A stretch of DNA of 64,000 nucleotides from an uncultured Vibrio sp. (GCF_947488985.1 NZ_CANLBV010000006.1:1-64000), one strand, 5' to 3'; counted from the first letter of the stretch, positions 9,907 through 20,622 are shown. Notes: generated by a model from the letters alone, not told the origin. Made by a program: numbers and translations.

Positions 9907-11992
9907 CGTGAGAGTGTTGCTTCCTAGCTTTTCGAGTCTGTTTTTCTACCTGCTTAAGGTAATCATAGATAGCGACTTGTGAGCGAAGTTTTTTACGGTT
10001 ACCGCGCGGTACGTAAGCGTTGCTCATCTCTTTATCTATCAACCTTGCCTTAACTGTATCGGTAAAATGAATATTTACAATGTCGATGATCCGCTGTTTC
10101 AAACGCTGATCACGAATTGGTGCGGCAACTTCAATACGGTGATCGATATTACGTGTCATCCAGTCTGCTGATGAGATGAACACCTTAGGATCGCCGTCGT
10201 TGTGCGTGATCAGAACGCGCGGATGCTCTAGGAAGCGGTCGATAATACTGATGATTTTAATGTTCTCACTGGTACCTTCTACCCCCGGAACAAGTGAACA
10301 CATGCCACGAATGATCATTCGAATATTGACGCCCGCATTACTTGCGCCATAAAGTTTGTTAATCAGCCCCTTATCGACCAGGTTATTCACTTTCAATGTA
10401 ATTTGTGCTTTTTTTCCCGCTTTAGCATTGGCAATTTCAGTATCGATAAGACGATAAAGTTTTTTACGTGAGTTACGCGGTGAAACAATTAAGTGTTCGA
10501 ATTTTACCGGACTGTAAGGGCTTTCAATGTAACCAAAGACATTTCGCACCTCATTGGTCAGTTCCTGATCGGCAGTTAATAGTGAGAAGTCCGTATAGAT
10601 TCTGGCGGTCTTTTCGTTGAAGTTGCCAGTGCCGATATGTGCGTAGCGAGTGATCTCTTCACCTTCTCGGCGGCTGATAAGCAGTAATTTCGAGTGAATT
10701 TTTAACCCCGGAGCGCCAAAGATAACTTGAACGCCAGCCTCCGTTAAGAGCTTGGACCATTCGATGTTGGCTTCTTCGTCGAAGCGTGCTTGGAGCTCAA
10801 CGACCACCGTTACGCTTTTGCCATTGTGAGCCGCATCGATCAACGAATTCATTAATCGCGAGTTTTTCGCGACTCGATAGATATTGATCTTAATACTGAT
10901 GACTTTAGGATCAAACGAAGCTTGACGAACTAACTCCGCAATATGATCAAAGGTGTGATATGGATAGTGCAGCATGATGTCTTGATTCTTGATCGCATCA
11001 AAGTTGTTATCAAACCCATCAAAATCTGCGCATGACATAGGTGGTAAGGGTTTGTTTTCTAAGTATTCTCTACCAACATTCGGGAAGGCAATAAAATCTT
11101 TGAAATTGTGATAACGGCTACCAGGAATCAAACTATCGTAATTTGATATACTTAGCTTATTGCATAAGAAACTTAGCATGTTGTCCGGCATGGTGCGCTC
11201 ATAAACGAAGCGCACTGGCATGGCACTGAGCCGTTGAGCAACACCGTTTGACATTTGCTCCAATAAACTGTGCTCAACCTCATGGCTGAGGTCATACTCA
11301 GCATCTCGCGTCATTTTCATCGCAAAGCAATGAAGTTCATCGTACTCAAAAAATCCTTTAAATAGATCATCGATGCAGTATCGAATGATGTTATCAAGTA
11401 AGATAATGGTCTTGCGGCGTTTGCCTTTCTGCTCGGGAAGCATCACAAAACGAGGCAGGTGATCGGTGGGTATTTCGATGATGGCGTATTGTGATTGTTG
11501 GTTTTTCTTGAGCTCAACAGTGAGGTAGGCATATTCATCCTTTAAGAATTGAAGCACATCTATATCTTCGTTCATTAGAAGGGGAGTAATATGAGGAAGT
11601 ACTTCTTTTTTAAAGTGTTTTCTTATCCATTTTTGTTGGTCTTCGTTCAGCTGAGTTTCGTTGACTAAGAAAATTCGTCGCCTTGCCATCTCTAAAATCA
11701 GTTCATTGTAGAGTTCATCAAAGCGTTGATTTAACTTAAACGCTTTGGTTTGCATCTTGGTCAGTAGGTGCTTTGAGTTATCATTAAGTCCGTGTTCTTG
11801 GTTGATCAAAATACGACGTTTAACGTCCGAGAATCGAACTTTGTAAAACTCGTCTAGATTATTAGAAAAGATCCCTAAAAAACGCACTCTTTCGATCAGA
11901 GGGACCGTTTTATCCGCGGATTCTTGTAAAACCCTCTCGTTAAAAGAGAGCCAGCTGAGTTCTTTTTCTATATAGAGTTTTTCTGAGTTCAT
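9893..11992 (-). CDS. ppk: Polyphosphate kinase Ppk1
   Basis: Membrane-associated enzyme that polymerises the gamma-phosphate of ATP into polyphosphate. The 699-aa protein has the four Ppk1 domains: N-terminal helices, head domain and two phospholipase-D-like catalytic domains. His 433 in KIHSKLLLI matches the autophosphorylated His 435 of E. coli, and His 590 in RFLEHPRV matches the second essential His. It is divergent from pstC across a 203-bp region that has a Pho box on the pstC side, so phosphate control of ppk is possible but not shown. Confidence 0.97.
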   Translation of the reverse strand: MNSEKLYIEKELSWLSFNERVLQESADKTVPLIERVRFLGIFSNNLDEFYKVRFSDVKRRILINQEHGLNDNSKHLLTKMQTKAFKLNQRFDELYNELILEMARRRIFLVNETQLNEDQQKWIRKHFKKEVLPHITPLLMNEDIDVLQFLKDEYAYLTVELKKNQQSQYAIIEIPTDHLPRFVMLPEQKGKRRKTIILLDNIIRYCIDDLFKGFFEYDELHCFAMKMTRDAEYDLSHEVEHSLLEQMSNGVAQRLSAMPVRFVYERTMPDNMLSFLCNKLSISNYDSLIPGSRYHNFKDFIAFPNVGREYLENKPLPPMSCADFDGFDNNFDAIKNQDIMLHYPYHTFDHIAELVRQASFDPKVISIKINIYRVAKNSRLMNSLIDAAHNGKSVTVVVELQARFDEEANIEWSKLLTEAGVQVIFGAPGLKIHSKLLLISRREGEEITRYAHIGTGNFNEKTARIYTDFSLLTADQELTNEVRNVFGYIESPYSPVKFEHLIVSPRNSRKKLYRLIDTEIANAKAGKKAQITLKVNNLVDKGLINKLYGASNAGVNIRMIIRGMCSLVPGVEGTSENIKIISIIDRFLEHPRVLITHNDGDPKVFISSADWMTRNIDHRIEVAAPIRDQRLKQRIIDIVNIHFTDTVKARLIDKEMSNAYVPRGNRKKLRSQVAIYDYLKQVEKQTRKARKQHSHDEPS

Positions 11993-12131
11993 AATCCATC
12001 CTAGACATCTTAGCCAGTGTGGGCTAGTCCAAACTGTAAAAAATGAGCAGAGTATGCTGATTTTGTTACGATTTTATTTCAATTCACACTTTCAACAAAA
12101 CTTACTATTATTTTCAGCTATTTAATGTGAC

Positions 12132-12149
12132 CTGTAATACAATTGTCAC
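12132..12149 (+). promoter_or_regulatory. Pho box upstream of pstC
   Basis: CTGTAAT-acaa-TTGTCAC has two half-sites 11 bp apart, as expected for PhoB, 47 bases before the pstC start. It lies in the ppk/pstC divergent region and may influence both genes. Confidence 0.75.
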
Positions 12150-12195
12150 GCAAACGAAATAGAGTGATGTTAGATCAAAAAAGGTAGATAAACAG

Positions 12196-14418
12196 ATGGC
12201 TGCAGCCGAACTTTCATTGAAAAAACGAGATAGGAAAAGATGGTTGAAAGACCGCCTTATGCGTTTTGCTGTGACGTTAGGCGGTACCAGCGTGTTAGCG
12301 GCATTGGTTCTTATCTTTATTTACCTCGCCATCGTGATTGTTCCGATCTTTGCTGATGCAAGTCTAAAGGTTGATCAAACCGTTTATCCTGTGAAGGTTC
12401 AAGATCCGATCGCCATGACGATCGATGAATACGGCCAGCATGCGTTAGTGATCGACAGTAATGGCTCTGTTGATTATTGGAATCTCGATAGCTCTCAATC
12501 TACCCCCTATTTCTCTGCGTCCATTATTCAAGACCCCGTCACATTTACGAAAAGTACTCCAGCAGATAACTGGTTCGCTTTTGCTGATCGCAAAGGTCAA
12601 GTACAGCTATTTCAACCAAAATTCTCTAAGCCACAAGCTGTTGAAGGTGAAATTGAGAGCCCACGAATTAATTATCTCCAACCCAAACCATTTGAACTTT
12701 TAGATGCTGCGTCATTGAGTGATGGGGTGGTGATAGAAAAATTGGCCTTTGCCACTGACAACGATCAACTGACGTTGGTGGCTCAGTTATCCAATCAGCG
12801 TATTTTGGTGAAATGGTATCAAGCTTCATTAACGGGAGAGTATGCAGAAGTTCACTCCCAGTGGTTGTCTAAAGCATTCGGTCAACAGGACCAGCTTTTA
12901 ATGACGCCGAATGGACAGACTCTGTATCTGCGCAATGCATCGGATCTGACGGTTCTCACCACTGAAACCTACGATTTTTCAGTTCGAGAAGTACTTGATT
13001 TAAGTTTAGGTGATGCACAACATGCAGTTAAGAATATTGACCTGTTGTCTGGTGCTTATTCTCTACTGGTGAGCCATATTGATGGGCGAGTGTCTCAGTG
13101 GTTTGATGTTTTAATGAATGAACAACGCAATCTGACGCACATTAGAGACTTCAAGCTCGCTGCTGAAGTCCAATTTTTGTTACCGGATACGTATCGTAAA
13201 GGTTTTTACAGTTTCTATAAAAACGGCACGATTAAAAGCCACTATACTACTAGTGAAAAGTTATCTCTGTTTGAGAAGGCTTATAAGAAGTCACCACAAC
13301 TCGCCGCGATGTCATCGAATGAATTACATTTAGCCACACTCAGTGATGGCACCATTAGCCTTGCGCTAGTCGATAACCCATACCCAGAAGTATCCTTTTC
13401 ATCGTTATGGCAAAAGGTATGGTACGAGAGCTACCCAGAGCCACAGTATGTGTGGCAGTCCACCTCTGCGAGCGATGATTTTGAAGCCAAATTTAGTCTG
13501 GTTCCTCTCACTTTTGGTACCCTGAAAGCCGCTCTTTTTGCGATGGTGTTTTCGGTCCCAATTGCAGTGCTGGGGGCTATTTATACCGCTTACTTTATGA
13601 CTCCAAAGATGCGTCGAGTCGTAAAACCTTCTATTGAATTAATGGAAGCTCTGCCAACGGTCATCATCGGCTTTGTCGCGGGCTTATGGTTTGCGCCTAT
13701 CGTAGAAATGCACTTAACCGCAACCGTGTTACTGCTTTTAGTGTTACCCCTAAGTATGCTTGCGGCCGGATTTATTTGGTATGGATTACCACGTGATTGG
13801 ATTAGCCGTTTCCCAAACGGCTGGCATGCACTTATTCTGGCTCCCGTGCTGATATTGACCACCGTAATCGTGTTTTACTTTGGGGGGAGCATTGAGTCAT
13901 TGTTGTTTGCGGGCGATATCAGGCTCTTCCTAAATCAGCACGGCATCGGTTTTGATCAACGTAATGCATTGGTCATCGGTTTGGCGATGGGGTTCGCAGT
14001 CATTCCTACTATTTTTACTATCGCAGAAGACGCGATTTTCTCGGTTCCCAAGCACTTATCTGATGGTTCGCTGGCGCTAGGTGCGACTCCTTGGCAAACG
14101 CTGATCTATGTGGTGCTGTTAACCGCAAGCCCAGGTATTTTCTCAGCCATCATGATGGGCTTAGGCCGAGCCGTTGGTGAAACCATGATTGTGTTGATGG
14201 CAACCGGTAATACCCCGATCATGGACTGGAATATTCTAGAGGGCATGCGAACGCTATCAGCGACAATTGCGGTCGAGCTTCCTGAATCAGAGGTGGGTAG
14301 CCCTCACTTTAGATTGCTGTTTTTAGCGGCATTACTTTTGTTCGTCTTTACCTTCGCCGTGAACTCGATAGCTGAATGGGTAAGACAAAGGCTGCGAGAC
14401 AAATATCGTGCTTTATAA
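12196..14418 (+). CDS. pstC: Phosphate ABC transporter permease PstC, long form
   Basis: Inner-membrane permease of the high-affinity phosphate importer. At 740 aa it is more than twice E. coli PstC (319 aa). One N-terminal membrane helix (about 23-52) is followed by about 385 residues predicted to be periplasmic, with repeating LSDGTI-, SDLTVL- and IDGRVSQW-like strands suggestive of a beta-propeller. The BPD/MetI membrane domain is at about 441-735, with the EAA loop around LSDGSLALGATPWQTL. Long PstC proteins of this type occur in Vibrio and Pseudomonas. It is the first gene of pstC-pstA-pstB-phoU, with a Pho box upstream. Confidence 0.93.
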   Translation: MAAAELSLKKRDRKRWLKDRLMRFAVTLGGTSVLAALVLIFIYLAIVIVPIFADASLKVDQTVYPVKVQDPIAMTIDEYGQHALVIDSNGSVDYWNLDSSQSTPYFSASIIQDPVTFTKSTPADNWFAFADRKGQVQLFQPKFSKPQAVEGEIESPRINYLQPKPFELLDAASLSDGVVIEKLAFATDNDQLTLVAQLSNQRILVKWYQASLTGEYAEVHSQWLSKAFGQQDQLLMTPNGQTLYLRNASDLTVLTTETYDFSVREVLDLSLGDAQHAVKNIDLLSGAYSLLVSHIDGRVSQWFDVLMNEQRNLTHIRDFKLAAEVQFLLPDTYRKGFYSFYKNGTIKSHYTTSEKLSLFEKAYKKSPQLAAMSSNELHLATLSDGTISLALVDNPYPEVSFSSLWQKVWYESYPEPQYVWQSTSASDDFEAKFSLVPLTFGTLKAALFAMVFSVPIAVLGAIYTAYFMTPKMRRVVKPSIELMEALPTVIIGFVAGLWFAPIVEMHLTATVLLLLVLPLSMLAAGFIWYGLPRDWISRFPNGWHALILAPVLILTTVIVFYFGGSIESLLFAGDIRLFLNQHGIGFDQRNALVIGLAMGFAVIPTIFTIAEDAIFSVPKHLSDGSLALGATPWQTLIYVVLLTASPGIFSAIMMGLGRAVGETMIVLMATGNTPIMDWNILEGMRTLSATIAVELPESEVGSPHFRLLFLAALLLFVFTFAVNSIAEWVRQRLRDKYRAL

Positions 14419-14462
14419 TTGTTATTTTAATCGTCTATCACAACCAGTAAGAGAGCTTGGCT

Positions 14463-16157
14463 ATGTTTAAGTGGATCAAATCAGGCTCTCCTTGGATATG
14501 GTTAACGGGGGGAGCGGTTAGCGTTAGTATGCTGTCGGTGCTCGGGTTGATCTTGTTTATTGGTTGGCAGGGGTTAACTTACTTCTGGCCTGCGCCTCTG
14601 TATCAGTGGCAAGTGAATCAAACCCAAAGCTTAGCTGGTGTGCCATTTCAAAATGAAGAAATGGCAAAGAACCGTTTAATTGGTCAACTCTATGAGCGTA
14701 AATATATCCCAGTGAATCAGCTGTCTAAGGTTCTGGATAAGAAACTGCCTCAAGAGATCGTCGATCAGGAGATGGTTCCACGCCTCAGCATCAAAATTGC
14801 GAATCGTGAATTGTACCCGGCTGATTTTGTTTCGATTCTTGAAGTGAATATTAAGGAGCCGACGACCCCTAAAGAGTGGGCAGTGATCGAGCGTAGCCGT
14901 GGTGGCTATTTCTTTGGTAAACCTATCGGTTTTAAGAGTGCTGATGGCGTTCAAACGGGTGATATTGAGAAAGCACTGCTTAAAGGGCTAACTCACGCCG
15001 ACACGTTACGCAATGAAATTAGTAGTATTGTTAACCAAACGGTTCGCAAGAGCAGTTGGGGGTTAGAGCAACTGCGTTTAGAGCAGCGCAAAAAAGAGCT
15101 GAATGACAACCTATCAGATCAGGAGCGACAAATATTAGAAGCTAAGCGTTTAGTGTTGAGCCGTGAACTGGCTTCTGGGGAGTATCAATTGGACTCTTTA
15201 AGGCAGCAGCTCAATCTTGATGCTTTAATTGTTGAAGATATGACAGGCAAGGTTGTCGAGATTCCGCTCAGTGAGATATTAGATTTCTGGTTTCCAAATA
15301 AAATGACCTACCCAGAAAAAGTGCTGCATTGGTGCGAACAGGTTTGGAAATTTTTATCTGAAAACCCGAGGGAATCGAACTCAGAAGGTGGGGTATTCCC
15401 TGCTATTTTCGGTACCGTACTTTTGGTACTGATTATGTCGATTGTCGTGATGCCGCTTGGGGTGATTGCCGCAATTTACCTACATGAATATGCCAAAAAT
15501 AACGCGTTTACTCGTTTGATACGTATCGCGGTCATTAACTTAGCGGGCGTACCCTCTATCGTTTACGGTGTCTTTGGTTTAGGCTTTTTTGTTTATACCA
15601 TTGGTGGCTCGATAGACTCATTGTTCTATGCAGAGCGCTTACCCGCCCCCACATTTGGTACAACGGGTCTGTTATGGTCGGCATTAACGTTAGCGATACT
15701 GACATTACCCGTAGTGATTGTTACCACAGAAGAAGGTTTAACTCGAATCCCGAGTGCTGTCAGGCATGGTTCTTTGGCTTTGGGGGCAACTCAATCTGAA
15801 ACCTTGTGGCGGATTGTTTTACCTATGGCAAGCCCTGCCATTATTACCGGGCTGATTCTCGCGGTTGCACGTGCTGCGGGAGAGGTCGCACCATTAATGT
15901 TAGTCGGTGTTGTTAAATTAGCGTCGAGCTTACCGATAGACACCCAGTTTCCGTATGTACACCTTGAAAGAAAATTCATGCACTTAGGTTTTCATATTTA
16001 TGATGTCGGATTTCAAACATCCAATATTGAAGCTGCAAGACCCCTAGTTTACGCAACGTCATTTTTGTTGGTGACGGTGATTGTTGGATTGAATTTAACC
16101 GCGATAAATATTCGTAACAATTTACGTGAAAAGTATCGAACCTTAGGACAAGACTAA
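14463..16157 (+). CDS. pstA: Phosphate ABC transporter permease PstA, long form
   Basis: Second permease subunit of the phosphate importer. ATG 14463 is preferred over the in-frame TTG 14457 because AAGAGAG lies at proper distance. The 564-aa protein is nearly twice E. coli PstA (296 aa): one N-terminal helix (about 15-40), a roughly 270-residue extracytoplasmic part with a coiled-coil-like Gln/Glu/Leu stretch, then the MetI domain (about 310-560) with the EAA loop HGSLALGATQSETLWRIVLP. Both PstC and PstA here carry large periplasmic domains, presumably assembled together. Its stop abuts the pstB start. Confidence 0.93.
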   Translation: MFKWIKSGSPWIWLTGGAVSVSMLSVLGLILFIGWQGLTYFWPAPLYQWQVNQTQSLAGVPFQNEEMAKNRLIGQLYERKYIPVNQLSKVLDKKLPQEIVDQEMVPRLSIKIANRELYPADFVSILEVNIKEPTTPKEWAVIERSRGGYFFGKPIGFKSADGVQTGDIEKALLKGLTHADTLRNEISSIVNQTVRKSSWGLEQLRLEQRKKELNDNLSDQERQILEAKRLVLSRELASGEYQLDSLRQQLNLDALIVEDMTGKVVEIPLSEILDFWFPNKMTYPEKVLHWCEQVWKFLSENPRESNSEGGVFPAIFGTVLLVLIMSIVVMPLGVIAAIYLHEYAKNNAFTRLIRIAVINLAGVPSIVYGVFGLGFFVYTIGGSIDSLFYAERLPAPTFGTTGLLWSALTLAILTLPVVIVTTEEGLTRIPSAVRHGSLALGATQSETLWRIVLPMASPAIITGLILAVARAAGEVAPLMLVGVVKLASSLPIDTQFPYVHLERKFMHLGFHIYDVGFQTSNIEAARPLVYATSFLLVTVIVGLNLTAINIRNNLREKYRTLGQD

Positions 16158-16976
16158 ATGTTCTCGATTAATGAAGCCTTGGGTTACCAAGCGCCACTGG
16201 ATGTTCATAACCTCACCGAGGAACAAACGGCTATCTCGATTGAGGGGTTGAATCTTTACTATAAACAAAGCCAAGCACTTGATGATATCTCAATGAAGAT
16301 CCCCAAGGGGCAGGTGACGGCCTTTATCGGCCCTTCTGGTTGTGGTAAGTCGACCTTACTTCGATGTATTAATCGTATGAACGATCTCGTTGAAGGCTGT
16401 AAAGTCTCCGGTAAGGTGAAGTTATACGGGAACAATGTGTATCACCCAAAGGTGGATGTAGCGACGTTACGACGCCGTGTGGGTATGGTATTTCAGCGTC
16501 CGAACCCTTTTCCTAAATCTATCTATGAGAATGTGGTTTATGGCTTGAGGTTGCAAGGTGTAAACAATGGCCGAGACCTCGATGATGCCGTTGAGCGCTC
16601 ACTGCGTGCTGCCGCGTTGTGGGATGAAGTGAAGGACCGTTTGCATGAAAATGCTTTTGGTTTATCTGGTGGTCAACAGCAGCGCTTGGTTATTGCGCGC
16701 GCCGTCGCCATTGAGCCTGAAGTGCTCCTACTCGACGAGCCGACATCGGCACTGGATCCGATTTCCACCTTGACAATTGAAGAGCTCATCAATGAACTAA
16801 AGGCACAATATACCGTGGTCATGGTTACCCACAACATGCAACAAGCCGCTCGGGTAAGCGACCATACGGCCTTTATTCATATGGGAAAATTGATCGAGTA
16901 CTCAGATACCGATTCCATTTTTACATCGCCATTGAAAAATCAAACGGAAGACTACATTACTGGTCGATATGGCTAA
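16158..16976 (+). CDS. pstB: Phosphate ABC transporter ATPase PstB
   Basis: Cytoplasmic ATPase that drives phosphate import and takes part in PhoR signalling with PhoU. The 272-aa protein has Walker [11 protein letters not shown]-loop [12 protein letters not shown], signature LSGGQQQR, Walker [14 protein letters not shown] and the switch His in [19 protein letters not shown] is specific to PstB. Its ATG directly follows the pstA stop. It has an N-terminal extension of about 25 residues compared with E. coli PstB (257 aa). Confidence 0.97.
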   Translation: MFSINEALGYQAPLDVHNLTEEQTAISIEGLNLYYKQSQALDDISMKIPKGQVTAFIGPSGCGKSTLLRCINRMNDLVEGCKVSGKVKLYGNNVYHPKVDVATLRRRVGMVFQRPNPFPKSIYENVVYGLRLQGVNNGRDLDDAVERSLRAAALWDEVKDRLHENAFGLSGGQQQRLVIARAVAIEPEVLLLDEPTSALDPISTLTIEELINELKAQYTVVMVTHNMQQAARVSDHTAFIHMGKLIEYSDTDSIFTSPLKNQTEDYITGRYG

Positions 16977-17062
16977 TAGCTAATAGCTAACGCAGTCGTT
17001 GTTATCACATAGAGCTAAGTTACTATTACATAAATGACTTAATTGTTTTTTAAGGAGTAGAC

Positions 17063-17761
17063 ATGCATTTTGGTCGCCACATTTCAGGACAGTTCAATGT
17101 CGAATTAGAGTCAATCCGAACTCATGTACTTACCATGGGGGGGCTCGTGGAGCAGCAACTTTCGTTTGCCATGCAAGCGCTGGATAAAGACGATGCTGAA
17201 TTGGCCAAGAAAGTGATTCGTGACGATCATAAAGTGAATACGATGGAAGTAGCGATTGATGAGGCGTGTACCCGTATTATTGCCAAACGTCAGCCCACGG
17301 CGAAAGATCTACGCTTGATTATGGCGATCATCAAAACGATTACCGATCTGGAACGTATTGGCGATGTTGCCGCTAGAATTGCCCAAGGTGCGATAGACAT
17401 TCCCTCGACTAAAGAGCAGCAATGCCATGTCTCTTTAGAGCCTCTTTGTCGTCACGCTATCACCATGCTTCACCAAGTATTGGACGCGTTTGCACGAATG
17501 GATGTTGATGCGGCAACACGGGTACATAAGCTGGATGATAAGTTAGATGAGGAATATGAGGCGGTTATTCGTCAGTTAATGGCCTATATGATGGAAGATC
17601 CTAAGAGCATCCCTAATATTTTACAGGTGATGTGGTCAGCTCGAGCGATTGAACGAGTGGGGGATCGTTGCCAGAATATTTGTGAATACATCATTTATTT
17701 TGTGAAGGGTAAAGATGTTCGCCACCTCGGCGATCAAAGCCTAGATGACGTTTTAAAGTAA
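17063..17761 (+). CDS. phoU: Phosphate signalling protein PhoU
   Basis: Peripheral regulator that links PstB activity to PhoR and keeps the Pho regulon off when phosphate is plentiful. The 232-aa protein is two three-helix bundles, each with the metal-binding ExxxD pattern ([18 protein letters not shown] and [17 protein letters not shown]). AAGGAG precedes the ATG. It is the last gene of the pst operon and ends 5 bases before the convergent cutC; no clear terminator is seen between them. Confidence 0.97.
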   Translation: MHFGRHISGQFNVELESIRTHVLTMGGLVEQQLSFAMQALDKDDAELAKKVIRDDHKVNTMEVAIDEACTRIIAKRQPTAKDLRLIMAIIKTITDLERIGDVAARIAQGAIDIPSTKEQQCHVSLEPLCRHAITMLHQVLDAFARMDVDAATRVHKLDDKLDEEYEAVIRQLMAYMMEDPKSIPNILQVMWSARAIERVGDRCQNICEYIIYFVKGKDVRHLGDQSLDDVLK

Positions 17762-17766
17762 CCAGT

Positions 17767-18552
17767 TTATTGTGTCTGACTCGTTTTTGTGGGTAATTCC
17801 TTTCCTTTATCGATGAGAGCGGCTCTCACGTCAGATATCTTACTCGCATCGGTCACGGGAATCTGATAATCATTAATATCATCACTGCCCATTTGAGCAC
17901 TTGAGTTGCTTTCCATTAGGCTTGGTCTTGTCGATTTTCCTGAAAGATGAAGCGCTGGTACTTGGGTGGTGTTTCTAATCACTTTGGCATTGGTAGCGTT
18001 TACGCCAGCCCCTGCCATAATATCGATTCGTCCATCGGCTTGTTTGACCATTGCTGCTAATACATCGATGCCTTGTTCAGCGTTGACGGCAAGCCCTGAC
18101 GTTAGGACTCTTTCACACCTTAGCTTGATCACCTGCTCTAATGCAGCTTGGTAATCAGAACTTTGATCAATGGCTCTGTGGAACGTCACTCCAAGCTTCA
18201 ACGAGTGCGCTTTATCAGCCAGTTGCTGCATTTTTGGCATATCAATACTTCCGTTAGGCGCTAACACACCAAGCACGACCCCGTTCAATCCTGCACTGGC
18301 ACAAGCTTCAATATCTTCAAGCATACAGAGCATATCGTCATCATCGAAAATGAAGTCGCCTTGTCTTGGTCTTATCATAGCGTAGACAGGAACCGACGAC
18401 ACTTTTGCCGCTTGCTTCATCATGCCGAAGCTTGGCGTTAATCCGCCAAGTGCTAATGAAGAACAAAGCTCAATTCGATTCGCGCCACCAGATAGTGCGT
18501 GATGCAGAGATTCTAGGTTATCAATACAAACTTCAATTTCGGTATTCATCAT
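17767..18552 (-). CDS. cutC: CutC family protein
   Basis: TIM-barrel protein of the CutC family, historically linked to copper tolerance; its enzymatic role is unsettled. Motifs: [43 protein letters not shown] and IMAGAGVN. The frame is open to 18591, but the family begins about where [13 protein letters not shown] does, so the ATG at 18552 (or 18549) is preferred, giving 261 aa against 248 in E. coli. It is convergent with phoU and lies downstream of the prx2 terminator, so it is probably transcribed alone. Confidence 0.9.
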   Translation of the reverse strand: MMNTEIEVCIDNLESLHHALSGGANRIELCSSLALGGLTPSFGMMKQAAKVSSVPVYAMIRPRQGDFIFDDDDMLCMLEDIEACASAGLNGVVLGVLAPNGSIDMPKMQQLADKAHSLKLGVTFHRAIDQSSDYQAALEQVIKLRCERVLTSGLAVNAEQGIDVLAAMVKQADGRIDIMAGAGVNATNAKVIRNTTQVPALHLSGKSTRPSLMESNSSAQMGSDDINDYQIPVTDASKISDVRAALIDKGKELPTKTSQTQ

Positions 18553-18711
18553 ATTTACTCGTTGAAAGAGGTACTGATGAAATAATAGCAATCTCGGTGT
18601 GATTCTGAATAGGTATCGATAGAGGAAAATAAGGGTAAAGTTTGGCTTTGCGGTTACCTCTATTTATTGTGAAAAAGAGTATAGATTTAATTGTTGTTAA
18701 AGTGCGTAAAA

Positions 18712-18748
18712 ACAAAAAGCCCGAAGCGTTAACTTCGGGCTTTGAATA
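18712..18748 (-). terminator. Terminator of prx2
   Basis: A 9-bp GC-rich stem (18718-18726 with 18733-18741) is followed on the minus strand by a T-run (CTTTTTGTT). It separates prx2 from cutC. Confidence 0.85.
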
Positions 18749-18864
18749 AGACTTTACTTCTTAACTGATTGGCGGTGCGCTTTGCGCTATTAGCTTATGC
18801 TTTATGTCTCGTTATCGAGAGTCATCCAACCATTAACCCGTGTTGAGTCGGGCTTAAGAGGTAA

Positions 18865-19473
18865 TTACTTGCTTAGGTCGTCAGCGTGCTCAGATAGGAA
18901 TGCTGCAACACCTTTTGGCGATGCGTCCATACCTGATTTACCTTCTTCCCATTGTGCAGGACAAACTTCACCGTTCTTCTCGTGGAAGTTTAGTGCGTCT
19001 ACCATGCGTAGCATTTCGTCGATGTTACGACCTAGTGGAAGATCATTAACTACTTGGTGACGTACAAGGCCGTCAGCGTCGATTAGGAAAGAACCACGGA
19101 AAGCAACGCCTGCTTCTGGGTGCTCAACATCGTATGCTTTGCAGATCTCGTGCTTAACGTCAGCAACTAGAGGGTATTTAACTTGACCAATACCGCCGTC
19201 AGCGATAGCAGTGTTACGCCATGCGTTGTGAGAGAATTGAGAATCGATAGAAACACCGATTACTTCAACGCCTTTGGCTTGGAAATCTTCTAGACGGTTG
19301 TCGAAAGCGATTAACTCTGAAGGACAAACGAAAGTGAAGTCTAGTGGGTAGAAGAAAACAACCGCTTTCTTACCTTTAGTGAATTCTGCGAAGTTGAAGT
19401 TATCAACGATCTCACCGTTACCTAGAACAGCTGCTGCAGTAAAGTCAGGGGCTTGACGACCTACTAGTACCAT
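18865..19473 (-). CDS. prx2: 2-Cys peroxiredoxin Prx2 (AhpC/TSA family)
   Basis: Typical 2-Cys peroxiredoxin that reduces hydrogen peroxide and alkyl peroxides. The 202-aa protein has peroxidatic Cys 50 in DFTFVCPSE and resolving Cys 171 in GEVCPAQW, plus a GGIG motif; the C-terminal YF motif of over-oxidation-sensitive enzymes is not seen. It has its own terminator and is divergent from an OxyR-type gene whose signature matches V. vulnificus OxyR2, the regulator of Prx2. No ahpF is adjacent, so its reductant must be encoded elsewhere. Start ATG 19473 follows AGGAGA. Confidence 0.93.
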   Translation of the reverse strand: MVLVGRQAPDFTAAAVLGNGEIVDNFNFAEFTKGKKAVVFFYPLDFTFVCPSELIAFDNRLEDFQAKGVEVIGVSIDSQFSHNAWRNTAIADGGIGQVKYPLVADVKHEICKAYDVEHPEAGVAFRGSFLIDADGLVRHQVVNDLPLGRNIDEMLRMVDALNFHEKNGEVCPAQWEEGKSGMDASPKGVAAFLSEHADDLSK

Positions 19474-19540
19474 TTTGGAATCTCCTAAAAATTAGTTGGC
19501 CCAACACATCTTTGTTTGGGCTCCGTTTCTACGCGACAAA

Positions 19541-19563
19541 CTATAGTACAATCGGTACTATAG
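19541..19563. promoter_or_regulatory. Candidate OxyR2 operator in the prx2/oxyR2 region
   Basis: Perfect 9-bp inverted repeat CTATAGTAC-aatcg-GTACTATAG about 70 bases upstream of prx2. It contains the ATAG/CTAT elements of OxyR sites, though with different spacing, and TATAGT could serve as the prx2 -10. Confidence 0.6.
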
Positions 19564-19588
19564 AAAAAAGCGAATTAAATAGATTAAG

Positions 19589-19609
19589 CTCATCGAAAAA
19601 AACGATGAG
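19589..19609. promoter_or_regulatory. Second inverted repeat in the prx2/oxyR2 region
   Basis: CTCATCG and CGATGAG flank an A7 spacer. A further short palindrome, AGGTCA-aa-TGACCT, lies at 19631-19644, nearer to oxyR2. Their roles are unknown. Confidence 0.4.
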
Positions 19610-19682
19610 ATTATTCTTTGTCCAGTCTTTAGGTCAAATGACCTTTACGTAACTTATCCTACTCATATTACAAAGTAATTTC

Positions 19683-20588
19683 ATGAATAAATGGCCAAGT
19701 CTTAAGCAGCTTCACTATCTTGTTACGCTTCACGAAACACGTCACTTCAGTGATGCAGCCAATCGTTGCTTCGTCAGTCAATCGACGTTGAGTAAAGGTA
19801 TTCAAAACCTAGAAGAACTCATTGGTTGCCCACTTTATGAGAAGAAAGATAAAAAGAGCCCATTGGTTTTCACTCAAGCGGGTGAGCTGGTGGTCAAGCA
19901 TGGACGAGATCTGCTGGCAAAAGGGCAAGACTTGGTCGAACTTGGAAACCTATGTAATGGAGACGCGATGCAAGGGCAGTTGCGAGTCGGGTGTATTCCG
20001 ACCATTGCTCCTTTCCTTTTATGCGATTTAGTACAAGAAGCCAACCAGCGCTTTCCACAGTTGAACTTATTGTTACGGGAAGACACGACAACTAACCTAT
20101 TGGCGGCGCTGCGTAATGGTGAGTTGGATGTACTGATTCTGGCTTTGCCGGTCGACATTGACAATATGGAAAGCCAAGTGGTTGGGCAAGATCCTTTTCG
20201 AATGGTGATCAGCCGTCATCAAGCGGACGGTATTCGTGTTCCGATTAAATATGACGATTTGCCAGATGAATCTGTATTCTTGTTGGAGAACGAACACTGC
20301 TTAACCGAGCATGCAGTGTCGGCTTGTAAGTTAACAGATAAAGAGAAGATCAACCCGTTCACTGCAACGAGCCTTCATACATTGGTGCAAATGGTGGCCA
20401 ATGGTTTAGGTACTACCTTTATTCCGCAAATGGCGATAGATCACGGTTTGTTAGAAAATCAAAATTTGGTGGTAATTGATCCGCCCGGGCAACAGGCTTA
20501 TCGAGATATCGGCTTGGTTTGGCGACCAAGCTCGTCGCGTCGCGAAACCTTTCATCAGCTAGCGGATGTGGTGTCTGAGCTACTTTGA
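19683..20588 (+). CDS. oxyR2: LysR-type peroxide sensor OxyR2
   Basis: Transcription regulator with an N-terminal winged HTH (about 5-65) and a substrate-binding-like redox domain. Peroxide-sensing Cys 206 and Cys 215 lie in NEHCLTEHAVSAC. Position 204 is Glu, where OxyR1 proteins have Gly (DGHC). This Glu204/Cys206/Cys215 pattern and its numbering match V. vulnificus OxyR2, known to be unusually peroxide-sensitive and to control the divergent prx2. The same divergent layout is present here. The RBS is weak. A terminator follows at 20623. Confidence 0.9.
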   Translation: MNKWPSLKQLHYLVTLHETRHFSDAANRCFVSQSTLSKGIQNLEELIGCPLYEKKDKKSPLVFTQAGELVVKHGRDLLAKGQDLVELGNLCNGDAMQGQLRVGCIPTIAPFLLCDLVQEANQRFPQLNLLLREDTTTNLLAALRNGELDVLILALPVDIDNMESQVVGQDPFRMVISRHQADGIRVPIKYDDLPDESVFLLENEHCLTEHAVSACKLTDKEKINPFTATSLHTLVQMVANGLGTTFIPQMAIDHGLLENQNLVVIDPPGQQAYRDIGLVWRPSSSRRETFHQLADVVSELL

Positions 20589-20622
20589 AAGCTTTTTTTC
20601 ATCGGTATAAAACATCACTTAG

